This document shows, in pieces, positions 1 through 5,643 of a stretch of DNA of 7,720 nucleotides. The notes beneath the pieces were generated by a model. It was not told the origin of the DNA, searched no databases, and saw only the letters and a program-made list of their open reading frames with translations. Numbering within the stretch: position 1 is the stretch's first letter; every line of letters begins with the position of its first letter. The DNA lies in the NCBI GenBank assembly GCA_002291495.1, contig DBAE01000039.1, positions 12,937 through 20,656 on the forward strand, written 5' to 3'. Source of the DNA: Bacteriovoracaceae bacterium UBA1018. GTDB taxonomy: Bacteria > Bdellovibrionota > UBA1018. The translations under genes and the position numbers were made by a program.

Positions 1-450
1 CGCGCTGCTGTTGAAGAAGGTATCGTACCTGGCGGTGGAACTGCACTTCTTCGTGCATCCAAAGTGCTCGACAGCATCAAAGGCTTGTCTCCAGAACAAC
101 AAGCTGGCGTGACTATCGTTAAACGCGCAATCGAAGAACCACTTCGCCAAATCGCTGGTAACGCAGGATTTGAAGGTTCTATCGTTGTCGATAAAGTCAT
201 CAACAATCCTTCGAACTCTTTCGGCTTCAATGCATTGACCGAAACTTACGAAGATTTGTTGGCAGCTGGTGTGATCGATCCTGCTAAAGTTGCACGTTGC
301 GCACTTCAAAATGCGTCCAGCGTCGCTAGCTTGATGCTCACCACCGAAACCATGATTGCTGAAAAGCCTAAGAAGGAATCCGCTGGCGGAGCTCCTGGAA
401 TGGGCGGCGGCATGGGCGGTATGGGTGGCATGGGCGGATATGACATGTAA
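1..450 (+). CDS. groEL: Chaperonin GroEL, C-terminal part (5' end outside the window)
   Basis: This is the end of the 60-kDa chaperonin that forms the double-ring folding chamber with GroES in the cytoplasm. The window opens in frame inside the conserved segment [19 protein letters not shown], which corresponds to about residue 404 of E. coli GroEL. It therefore holds 149 codons of the intermediate and equatorial domains out of about 545. The nucleotide-contacting GGG loop is present, as is the equatorial stretch [10 protein letters not shown], whose Asp matches the adenine-site Asp495 of E. coli. The protein ends in the typical Gly-Met-rich tail, four GGM-type repeats followed by YDM. There is no sign of damage, so this is probably a functional main-copy groEL, usually preceded by groES (not visible here). 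A GTG at position 64 lies inside the gene and is not a start. Identification is very secure. Confidence 0.97.
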   Translation, partial: RAAVEEGIVPGGGTALLRASKVLDSIKGLSPEQQAGVTIVKRAIEEPLRQIAGNAGFEGSIVVDKVINNPSNSFGFNALTETYEDLLAAGVIDPAKVARCALQNASSVASLMLTTETMIAEKPKKESAGGAPGMGGGMGGMGGMGGYDM

Positions 451-472
451 AATTTCGCTCACGCGAAATTTT
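449..472 (+). terminator. Hairpin directly after groEL
   Basis: A perfect 10-bp inverted repeat (AAAATTTCGC / GCGAAATTTT) with a 4-base loop starts in the groEL stop codon. Its right arm ends in four T, so it can act as a short intrinsic terminator or as a 3'-end stabilising hairpin. The U-tract is short and the stem is A/T-rich in its outer half, so termination may be partial. That would fit the second, stronger hairpin 42 bases further on. Confidence 0.65.
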
Positions 473-513
473 CATGAGCATGTAGCTTAAAGCACACATC
501 GCTTAGAAAAATT

Positions 514-554
514 AAACCCCCGAAGATCGTGAGTTCTTCGGGGGTTTTTTATTT
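514..554. terminator. Strong bidirectional intrinsic terminator between convergent genes
   Basis: A 13-bp perfect stem (AAACCCCCGAAGA at 514-526, TCTTCGGGGGTTT at 535-547) has an 8-base loop. It is followed on the plus strand by TTTTTTATTT (545-554). On the minus strand the hairpin is followed by TTTAATTTTT, so it can end transcription both from groEL and from the convergent membrane-protein gene, whose stop codon (553-555) lies at its edge. Confidence 0.9.
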
Positions 555-912
555 ACATCAAAAACCAATGAAGTAGCGAGCTCACCAGAGAGAGCACGAT
601 CGATCCAAATATCGCCGATAGCCAACTCGTAATTTCGAACCCTTTTAGTATGGCCGCACAAATTTTGAGTACGGCTCCATTCACCACAAAAGTAAATAAG
701 CCCAGGGTTAAGATATTGATTGGAAGAGTAAGGAAGATCAGGACTGGCCAAACGATCACGTTGGCAATCCCGATAAAGATAGCTGCGATTAATGCCGATC
801 CAAAACTTTTGACTTTGAAGCCGGGAATGACCTTCGAAGTAACTAAGAGCGCTACTCCGGAGATAAGCCAGTGGAGGAGGTAGTAACCGAGAGATGATGG
901 GTGGGTTTGCAT
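553..912 (-). CDS. Small four-helix membrane protein, YvlD / phage-holin-4-2 family
   Basis: The 119-residue product is almost entirely hydrophobic, with four predicted membrane segments at about residues 8-28, 36-58, 60-88 and 94-118. The pattern matches the YvlD family (Pfam Phage_holin_4_2, PF04020): VIPGFKVKSFGSALIAA, then NVIVWPVLIFLTLPINILTLGLF, then the VNGAVL segment. Length is normal for the family. Despite the database name, these are ordinary chromosomal inner-membrane proteins of unknown biochemical role (in Bacillus yvlD is linked to envelope-stress regulons), and nothing around it is phage-like. The start lies 12 bases after the stop of the upstream minus-strand gene, with no clear ribosome-binding site, so I infer co-transcription and perhaps translational coupling. 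The 3' end runs into the bidirectional terminator. Confidence 0.88.
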   Translation of the reverse strand: MQTHPSSLGYYLLHWLISGVALLVTSKVIPGFKVKSFGSALIAAIFIGIANVIVWPVLIFLTLPINILTLGLFTFVVNGAVLKICAAILKGFEITSWLSAIFGSIVLSLVSSLLHWFLM

Positions 913-924
913 GGTGACTAGTTC

Positions 925-1299
925 TTACTTAGCCAGGATAATCGCTACATCACATTTGAATGAATACACATTCCATCTTTGAAAGGAATGTGTCCGATCA
1001 CCGGAATAAGCATTATCGGTGACTTTGTCCAATGTGCAGTTATCGGCGCCAATGGATTCAATCTGGGATGGATCGATATTATTGTCTGCAAAGACTTTTT
1101 CTGAGGTGGCCTGGGATTTTGCAAGCAAAAGTTTAGTGGACAATCCGTGTGCGGCACTTTGAGAGGTAGCAACATTTTCACCCATGATATCGACTACTAC
1201 ATCTCGAATAATTCTTACATTTGATTCGTTGAGTTCAGCATGAGCTGAAAAAGCGGTCAAAACTAAGAATGCAGAACTAGAAATTTTACTGGTTTTCAT
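925..1299 (-). CDS. Small secreted protein of unknown function
   Basis: I do not recognise this 124-residue protein. The N-terminus MKTSKISSSAFLVLTAFSAHA is a clear Sec signal peptide with a probable cut after Ala21 (AHA|EL). The mature part is about 103 residues and polar: a helix-prone first half (residues 22-80), then a segment with its only two cysteines, Cys88 and Cys116, which could form one disulfide in the periplasm. An AAGG ribosome-binding site (plus-strand 1307-1310) sits 7 bases before the ATG, which supports this start. A TATAAC-like -10 box (minus strand, 1321-1316) lies just upstream, but I see no good -35 and the leader would be very short. It is the first gene of a probable two-gene unit with the YvlD-like gene. 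Coding status is well supported by the signal peptide and ribosome site; function is open. Confidence 0.8.
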   Translation of the reverse strand: MKTSKISSSAFLVLTAFSAHAELNESNVRIIRDVVVDIMGENVATSQSAAHGLSTKLLLAKSQATSEKVFADNNIDPSQIESIGADNCTLDKVTDNAYSGDRTHSFQRWNVYSFKCDVAIILAK

Positions 1300-1346
1300 A
1301 GGTTAGCCTTTTCGGGTTATAGTATTTCTGCGTAGGGAGTACACGA

Positions 1347-1378
1347 AAAGCATTTCACTTTCCATTGAAACTTGCTTT
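1347..1378 (-). terminator. Bulged hairpin after the ChaN-like gene
   Basis: Read on the minus strand just after the stop of the ChaN-like gene, AAAGCA pairs with TGCTTT and, inside a 2-base bulge, TTTCA pairs with TGAAA around an 8-base loop, giving 11 bp in all. The transcript then has a short U-run (TTTT, 1349-1346). This would separate the ChaN-like transcript from the small secreted-protein gene downstream. The U-tract is short, so leakage is possible. Confidence 0.5.
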
Positions 1379-1381
1379 AGA

Positions 1382-2458
1382 TTACTCCCCAATCCCAAAA
1401 TAGCTCACCGAGTGAGTATCCCCAAGAGGATTAATTTCCATCTTTAAGTACTTCGCTCGATCTTTTAAGAAATCGTCTAAGGCACTAGGTATCTGACCAA
1501 AATCTGAAACCGAGAAATTTGTTCGAGGGTGTATAGCGTTTTCGATATTGCACTGCGGAGATAGAAATAACCGTTCGTTGTGTGAATTGTTCAACCCGGA
1601 CTCCGATATAACAACTTGGTTATCAATGTGCGCATGATGCAGCAAGGTCGGAATCGATTTCACTTTTCCGTTTCTAGTATCAACTAAGAGATGAGTAGCA
1701 CCGTTTAGGACTAAGATTTTGGAGCATGCGCCAGAATCAAGAGCTTCTTTGATCTTTTCGAACATGTATTGATTTCGCTCCTCGAGTATAGAAGCTTTGT
1801 CAGACGTGGTGTAAGCGTATTGAGCAAGAGATGAGTCAATTCCAGCTATTTTCAATCCGAGGTTATTTGCGTTTTGAGCGATCTCAAAAATATGACCGTA
1901 TCTCAGTTCCATCTCATCATCTTGAAGGTACCTGGTGCCACAGTCTTGTGTCGGATAATTGCTTACTTTACAAATGTTGGCGCGATAACGCTTCATTGCA
2001 TCTGAGCGCGAAAGCTTTCCGGTACTATAAAGAACTAATGGGGCAAATACCTCGCTGTGCTGCTCATAAAAGAAACAATCAAAGCCTACACCTGTTTTCT
2101 TGAATCGCTCGATGAGTGGGAGATAGTGTTTTTGTGCCTTTCGGTCGTGATGTGACTCGCCAATTAAAACAACAGAAGTAGTTGCTGCATCTCCCAACGC
2201 GCTTGGACCTGGCACTCCGGTACTGGTAGAGACTGCTTTCGCATTTTGTTTCAGTGCGGTCCGAATCTTTGCGCATTTTGGGTCGACCGTTTGATTGCAG
2301 TTCTTCAATGTATCGATTTGGGAGAGGAGCTTAAGCTTCGAATCTAATCGATCGAACAAGTCGAGAACATCAGAAGTTTCTTGAAATACTCCATTTGCCA
2401 AGGCGCTTGAGGTGCCTAAGCTTAAGGATATTAAAATCAAAACTGTCCAAAAGCGCAT
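1382..2458 (-). CDS. Secreted ChaN-like / Tiki-superfamily protein (possible haem-binding or metal-dependent role)
   Basis: With the start at 2458 the product has 358 residues. It opens with MRFWTVLILISLSLGTSSALA, a good Sec signal peptide, so the mature protein is periplasmic or outside the cell. The frame stays open to an ATG at 2521 (379 residues), but that start puts 21 extra residues before the signal and covers the operator at 2504-2539, so I prefer 2458. Neither start has a strong ribosome site. Superfamily motifs are VVLIGESHHDRKAQ (GExH type, residues 96-109), the FYEQHS segment near 130, and VLNGATHLL near residue 250. This arrangement fits ChaN (Pfam Cofac_haem_bdg) and the wider Tiki/TraB/EreA fold. 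There are seven cysteines after the start at 2458, unusually many, which suggests disulfides. It is divergent from the catalase. The fold call is fairly firm, but haem binding is only inferred from the family. Confidence 0.75.
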   Translation of the reverse strand: MRFWTVLILISLSLGTSSALANGVFQETSDVLDLFDRLDSKLKLLSQIDTLKNCNQTVDPKCAKIRTALKQNAKAVSTSTGVPGPSALGDAATTSVVLIGESHHDRKAQKHYLPLIERFKKTGVGFDCFFYEQHSEVFAPLVLYSTGKLSRSDAMKRYRANICKVSNYPTQDCGTRYLQDDEMELRYGHIFEIAQNANNLGLKIAGIDSSLAQYAYTTSDKASILEERNQYMFEKIKEALDSGACSKILVLNGATHLLVDTRNGKVKSIPTLLHHAHIDNQVVISESGLNNSHNERLFLSPQCNIENAIHPRTNFSVSDFGQIPSALDDFLKDRAKYLKMEINPLGDTHSVSYFGIGE

Positions 2459-2463
2459 TCCAT

Positions 2464-2469
2464 ATTGTA
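2464..2469 (-). promoter_or_regulatory. Possible -10 box giving a leaderless ChaN-like transcript
   Basis: On the minus strand TACAAT (5 of 6 matches to TATAAT) ends 5 bases before the ATG at 2458. A start of transcription at the usual distance would fall on or beside that ATG, giving an mRNA with no leader. This would explain the missing ribosome-binding site. There is no convincing -35 hexamer at 16-18 bases, so this is a weak call. Confidence 0.25.
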
Positions 2470-2503
2470 ACAAGAAGTACCTAAAATTAAAGAAAATGGA
2501 CCG

Positions 2504-2539
2504 ATAGCATTGTCCTATCATTTCATAGAAACAATCGAT
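2504..2539 (+). promoter_or_regulatory. OxyR-like operator upstream of the catalase
   Basis: Four spaced tetramers read ATAG-N7-CTAT-N6-ATAG-N7-CGAT (2504-2507, 2515-2518, 2525-2528, 2536-2539). The classical OxyR site is ATAG-N7-CTAT-N7-ATAG-N7-CTAT. Here 15 of 16 key bases match, but the central spacer is one base short. The first pair extends to the 17-base palindrome GATAG-N7-CTATC. The last tetramer directly abuts the candidate -35 box of the catalase promoter, the place from which oxidised OxyR activates. OxyR control of catalase genes is well established; this site is my inference from spacing and sequence. It also lies upstream of the divergent ChaN-like gene and could serve both directions. 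Confidence 0.5.
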
Positions 2540-2568
2540 TTTATCTAAATGGCCGCTTCTCGTATTCT
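2540..2568 (+). promoter_or_regulatory. Candidate catalase promoter with weak hexamers
   Basis: TTTATC (2540-2545, 3 of 6) and TATTCT (2563-2568, 4 of 6) are 17 bases apart. They would start transcription near 2575, leaving a leader of about 33 bases that contains the ribosome site. A poor -35 next to an activator site is what an activator-dependent promoter should look like. The hexamers alone would not be convincing without the OxyR-like site. Confidence 0.4.
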
Positions 2569-2591
2569 GACTGTAGAACAGAAACCGACAC

Positions 2592-2597
2592 GAGGAG
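2592..2597 (+). promoter_or_regulatory. Ribosome-binding site of the catalase
   Basis: GAGGAG lies 10 bases before the ATG at 2608. It fixes this ATG as the start, and with it the signal peptide of the catalase. Confidence 0.8.
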
Positions 2598-2607
2598 TTT
2601 TCAACGT

Positions 2608-4200
2608 ATGTTTAAGCACCCATCACAATCTCTATTAGCTTTAGGGACTGCGCTAGCCCTGCCAATGAGTATGGCTCAGGCGTATGCCGGCACCCAAATC
2701 ACCCGCGACACTGGAGCTCCAATTGGAGACAATCAAAACTCAAAAACAGCTGGCGCTGACGGCCCTGTTGTTCTTGAAGATGCTAACCTCATTGAAAAAT
2801 TAGCGCGTTTTGATCGCGAACGTATTCCAGAACGTGTGGTTCATGCCCGCGGGACGGGAGCCCACGGAGAGTTTGTTAGTTATGGAGACTTCTCGGATTT
2901 AACCCGAGCGAGTTTATTTAATAAGAAGGGAAAAAAGACGCCGCTCTTTGTGAGATTTTCCAGCGTGGTTCATCCGTCAGGGTCGCCAGAAACTTTCCGA
3001 GATCCACGAGGGTTTGCGATTAAGTTTTACACTGATCAAGGAAACTGGGATCTAGTTGGAAATAATTTACCTGTTTTCTTTATTCGCGATGCGATGAAAT
3101 TTCCAGATATGGTTCACGCATTTAAGCCTGACCCAGTCGACAATATCCAAAGCAATGAAAGAATATTTGATTTCTTTGCGCACGTCCCAGAGTCGACAAA
3201 TATGTTTACCTACGTGTATTCAGACATGGGTACGCCAGCGAGTTATCGTACGATGGACGGTAATGGTGTTCATGCCTTCAAGTTTGTGAACAAGAAGGGC
3301 CAGGTGAAATACGTCAAATTTCACTGGATCAGTCAGCAAGGCATCAAAAATTTTTCTGGCAGTGAAGCGTCCGCTAAGCAGGCCGTAGATATTGATGTGC
3401 ATACGCGTGATCTCTACCAGGCAATACGGAAAAAAGAGTTTCCATCCTGGGAGTTAGAAGCACAAATCCTAGATCCATCTGAACTCAACAAATTTGACTT
3501 CAATCCTTTGGATCCGACAAAAGAATGGATCAGGATTCCTGGTCTTAAAACTGTGAAACTCGGAAAATTTACGCTGAATCGAGTTCCAGATAATTTCTTT
3601 CAAGAAACTGAGCAGTCAGCATTTTCACCTAATGTGATGCCTCCTGGGATCGAACCGTCTGAGGATCGCCTATTACAAGGACGACTCTTTGCTTACTCAG
3701 ATACTCAGCGATACCGCATTGGTGCTAATTTCCAGTCACTTCCGATTAATCGGCCAAAGGCTGAGGTCAATAGCTATAATCAAAATGGAGCTATGAATGC
3801 GGGTCATACTACTGGAAACATCAATTATCAGCCTAACTCATTTGATGGAAATCCAAGTCGACACAATGGCATGCTGAGCGATAATGCTGACTTTAAACAA
3901 AGTCGAAGCCAGCTCAGTGGAACTACTCAGCAAGAAATCATCCGTAAGACGCTGAATTTTCGACAAGCTGGAGAGCTCTACCGATCCTTTTCCGAAAAAG
4001 AACGCGAGCATCTCATCGCTAATTTGGCAGGCGATCTCAAGCCTCTCAAAAACGAAAAAGTGAAAGTACAGATGGCAGCTCATTTCTATAACGCGGACGC
4101 AGACTACGGAACTCGGGCGGCCAAAGCATTCAATGTGAGTTTGAATCAAGTCAAAAAAGCTGCTGCTCTTATTCAAGATGATCCATTAGCTAAGAAGTAA
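2608..4200 (+). CDS. Exported monofunctional haem catalase (KatB-like)
   Basis: This enzyme converts hydrogen peroxide to water and oxygen. The 530-residue protein has a Sec signal (about residues 1-27, cut in the AQAYA|GT region), so it should work in the periplasm, unlike most catalases. The active site appears complete when aligned by motif with bovine catalase. Distal His79 is in RIPERVVHARG, Ser118 in RFSSV, Asn152 in LVGNNLPVFFIRD, and Phe165 follows. The proximal haem ligand Tyr363, with Arg359, is in RLFAYSDTQRYRIG. The C-terminal catalase-related domain spans about 440-515, and the mature size of about 503 fits small-subunit haem catalases. A strong GAGGAG site supports the start. 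It is preceded by an OxyR-like operator and followed by an ankyrin-repeat gene, as for Pseudomonas katB-ankB. Family and activity are very secure; periplasmic location is inferred from the signal. Confidence 0.97.
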   Translation: MFKHPSQSLLALGTALALPMSMAQAYAGTQITRDTGAPIGDNQNSKTAGADGPVVLEDANLIEKLARFDRERIPERVVHARGTGAHGEFVSYGDFSDLTRASLFNKKGKKTPLFVRFSSVVHPSGSPETFRDPRGFAIKFYTDQGNWDLVGNNLPVFFIRDAMKFPDMVHAFKPDPVDNIQSNERIFDFFAHVPESTNMFTYVYSDMGTPASYRTMDGNGVHAFKFVNKKGQVKYVKFHWISQQGIKNFSGSEASAKQAVDIDVHTRDLYQAIRKKEFPSWELEAQILDPSELNKFDFNPLDPTKEWIRIPGLKTVKLGKFTLNRVPDNFFQETEQSAFSPNVMPPGIEPSEDRLLQGRLFAYSDTQRYRIGANFQSLPINRPKAEVNSYNQNGAMNAGHTTGNINYQPNSFDGNPSRHNGMLSDNADFKQSRSQLSGTTQQEIIRKTLNFRQAGELYRSFSEKEREHLIANLAGDLKPLKNEKVKVQMAAHFYNADADYGTRAAKAFNVSLNQVKKAAALIQDDPLAKK

Positions 4201-4219
4201 TTCGAAGCTATGGTCCCGT

Positions 4220-4255
4220 GCTCTGAGGCAAGGCTCCTGCGCTTTGCCTCAGGGC
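4220..4255 (+). promoter_or_regulatory. Strong hairpin between the catalase and ankyrin genes, without a T-tract
   Basis: A 15-bp stem (4220-4234 with 4241-4255, including two G-U pairs in RNA) with a 6-base loop has the core CTGAGGCAA / TTGCCTCAG. It is followed by AAACTGATTAAGG rather than a run of T, so it is not a standard intrinsic terminator. In an operon it could protect the catalase mRNA end, mark a processing site, or lower expression of the ankyrin gene relative to the enzyme. Confidence 0.6.
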
Positions 4256-4274
4256 AAACTGATTAAGGAATTTT

Positions 4275-4826
4275 ATGAAAACAGCAATTTATTTTTCACT
4301 ACTATTAAGTGCGATTTCAGTATTGGCTTCCGCATATGCGAGCGAAAAGAATATCGATCTATTCACCACCGCAAAGGCCGGTAATGTCTCACAACTAAAA
4401 CAAGCGATTTCTCAAGGCGCCAATCTGAACGCACAAAACGACGATGGGTATACGCCTTTAATCTATGCCGCATATTATGGCCATCACGAGGCAGTGCAGG
4501 TACTCCTGGACGCCAAAGCAGATCCTTGTCTTGTAGATAAAAAGGGAAATAGTGCGCTGATGGGCACCCTTTTTAAAGGGTATTCAAACATAGCCAAGTC
4601 GTTGATCACTAGATGTGATGTGAACCATAGAAACTATCAGGGACAAACTGCTCTGATGTATGCTTCACTTTTTGGCAGAGATGAATTGGCTCGTCTCTTA
4701 ATTGAGAGCGGCGCTCAGACGGAGTTGAAAGATGATTCAGGTAATGATGCGTTGTCGTTGGCAGAAGGGCAGTGGAATCAAATCATGGTGAAGCTGCTCA
4801 AAACTGTGCGAGTAATTCGACACTAG
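4275..4826 (+). CDS. Exported ankyrin-repeat protein, catalase partner (AnkB / Cj1386 type)
   Basis: The 183-residue product starts with a Sec signal (about residues 1-22, ending ASAYA|SE). About five ankyrin repeats follow, starting near residues 26, 57, 90, 122 and 155. The second (DGYTPLIYAAYYGHHEAVQVLL) and fourth (GQTALMYASLFGRDELARLLI) are canonical, while the first and last are capping repeats. An AAGGA site 5 bases before the ATG supports the start. The gene lies 74 bases after the catalase in the same direction, so it is probably co-transcribed. In Pseudomonas aeruginosa, AnkB is needed for full KatB activity, and in Campylobacter jejuni the ankyrin protein Cj1386 supports haem trafficking to KatA. 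By position, topology and size I infer the same role here. Ankyrin repeats only show protein binding, so the partner is not proven. Confidence 0.9.
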   Translation: MKTAIYFSLLLSAISVLASAYASEKNIDLFTTAKAGNVSQLKQAISQGANLNAQNDDGYTPLIYAAYYGHHEAVQVLLDAKADPCLVDKKGNSALMGTLFKGYSNIAKSLITRCDVNHRNYQGQTALMYASLFGRDELARLLIESGAQTELKDDSGNDALSLAEGQWNQIMVKLLKTVRVIRH

Positions 4827-4828
4827 CT

Positions 4829-5428
4829 TCAAGGATTGATCTGGTTCTGCTTTTGCTCTCGATTTAGATATCCAATTTTTCTTAATACAATCGCAGTGCG
4901 TTTTTCTTTAACGAATTTGACCCATTTTTTGTAATCAATATTCTTTGGAACATAATGGTAGATGTGGTCGATATCTATGCCATCATTCAACTTTCCGGCA
5001 GATTTCATGGCTGCTAGAATGGCACGAGCTGGGTCATTCTTAGCGCGTTTAATCTTCGCCATTCTCATTTCGACTTCGAGATAATAGGCAGGCTTATTAT
5101 CAGCATTGTAGATAATTAAAATATCTCCGTCCTGAATAAATGTCGTGAAGGGATACCCTCCAACCTCTTGGCCTAAGATTTTATAAGCTGATACCCAGGC
5201 GTCGTTATCAAAGACAGTATAGGCAGTATGTTCCATCCCGCTTTCCCAAAAAGACTCGAGCTGGCCTATGCGCCACGAGTATTGATGGTTCTGGAGTGCT
5301 TGTCGAATAAGTTGGTTCACAGATTCCTGATTCGAAGAATCTAGGATTGGTCCGCAGACTTGATTGCCAAGCGCGAGCTGCGAAATAGAGAGACCCAAAA
5401 CGACGAAAACTATTGAGAGTGCCTTCAT
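4829..5428 (-). CDS. Secreted protein of unknown function
   Basis: I do not recognise this 199-residue protein. It opens with MKALSIVFVVLGLSISQLALG, a good Sec signal (cut near Gly21|Asn22). The mature part has a single cysteine (Cys25), so it has no internal disulfide and no lipobox. Residues 55-125 are rich in aromatic and acidic residues and strand-prone (YPFTTFIQDGDILIIYNADNKPAYYLEVEMR region). After residue 120 it becomes strongly basic and helical, ending in a Lys/Gln-rich tail. The sharp split between an acidic-aromatic half and a basic half might reflect a two-part fold or surface binding. No clear ribosome site precedes the ATG. Its stop lies 2 bases from the stop of the convergent ankyrin gene with no terminator between them. 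The coding call rests on the signal peptide, the length and the clean fit between neighbours. Confidence 0.78.
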   Translation of the reverse strand: MKALSIVFVVLGLSISQLALGNQVCGPILDSSNQESVNQLIRQALQNHQYSWRIGQLESFWESGMEHTAYTVFDNDAWVSAYKILGQEVGGYPFTTFIQDGDILIIYNADNKPAYYLEVEMRMAKIKRAKNDPARAILAAMKSAGKLNDGIDIDHIYHYVPKNIDYKKWVKFVKEKRTAIVLRKIGYLNREQKQNQINP

Positions 5429-5468
5429 TAGGTAGCCGAATTACCACCGCCTTGGAGAGATAGCAATA

Positions 5469-5498
5469 TTGACACAAGAGACCCGTCTGACGGATAGT
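5469..5498 (+). promoter_or_regulatory. Candidate sigma-70 promoter of the transpeptidase-like lipoprotein gene
   Basis: A perfect -35 hexamer TTGACA (5469-5474) is followed after 18 bases by GATAGT (5493-5498, 4 of 6). Transcription would start near 5505 and leave a leader of about 140 bases before the gene. This is the best -35 box seen in the gaps between genes. The gap to the divergent minus-strand gene is 215 bases and contains no other gene. Confidence 0.45.
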
Positions 5499-5538
5499 GG
5501 CAGACCCAAAATTGGGTTCTAAAACTCTCCTGACGGGT
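5481..5538. repeat. Nested palindromes over the promoter and expected transcript start
   Basis: CCGTC-T-GACGG (5483-5493) is a perfect 11-base palindrome inside the -35/-10 spacer. ACCCAA-AA-TTGGGT (5504-5517) follows at the expected transcript start. GACGGGT (5532-5538) repeats the right arm and can pair with ACCCGTC (5481-5487) to enclose the middle hairpin. The shared CTGACGG element (5487-5493 and 5530-5536) suggests an operator with two half-equivalent sites, though an RNA or cruciform structure is also possible. Confidence 0.45.
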
Positions 5539-5643
5539 GACTAAATCTTAGACATCTCGTCGGCTTCTAACCCCAGATATCGCGTAGATAAGAGGATGAC
5601 ACGGGGCATGGGCTTTGCTCATAAGCAGGGTTGGAGTAGCTGT

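Noticed and set aside
650..883. Plus-strand open frame of 77 codons opposite the YvlD-like gene
   Set aside because: It is antisense to a well-supported membrane-protein gene, has no ribosome site and shows no recognisable domain.
553..912. Prophage holin gene as evidence for a prophage
   Set aside because: The family name is historical; the gene is a YvlD-type chromosomal membrane protein and no lysin, capsid, integrase or attachment site is nearby.
1831..2276. Open frames overlapping the ChaN-like gene (plus strand 1831-2103, minus strand 2079-2276)
   Set aside because: Both lie inside a longer frame with signal peptide and family motifs, and their translations look random.
3838..4176. 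Minus-strand open frame of 112 codons inside the catalase
   Set aside because: It is antisense to the catalase C-terminal domain and shows no motif or translation signal.
5612..5627. Small hairpin (TGCT-CATA-AGCA) in the leader of the lipoprotein gene, considered as a riboswitch
   Set aside because: Only four pairs and no recognisable riboswitch core; likely chance.
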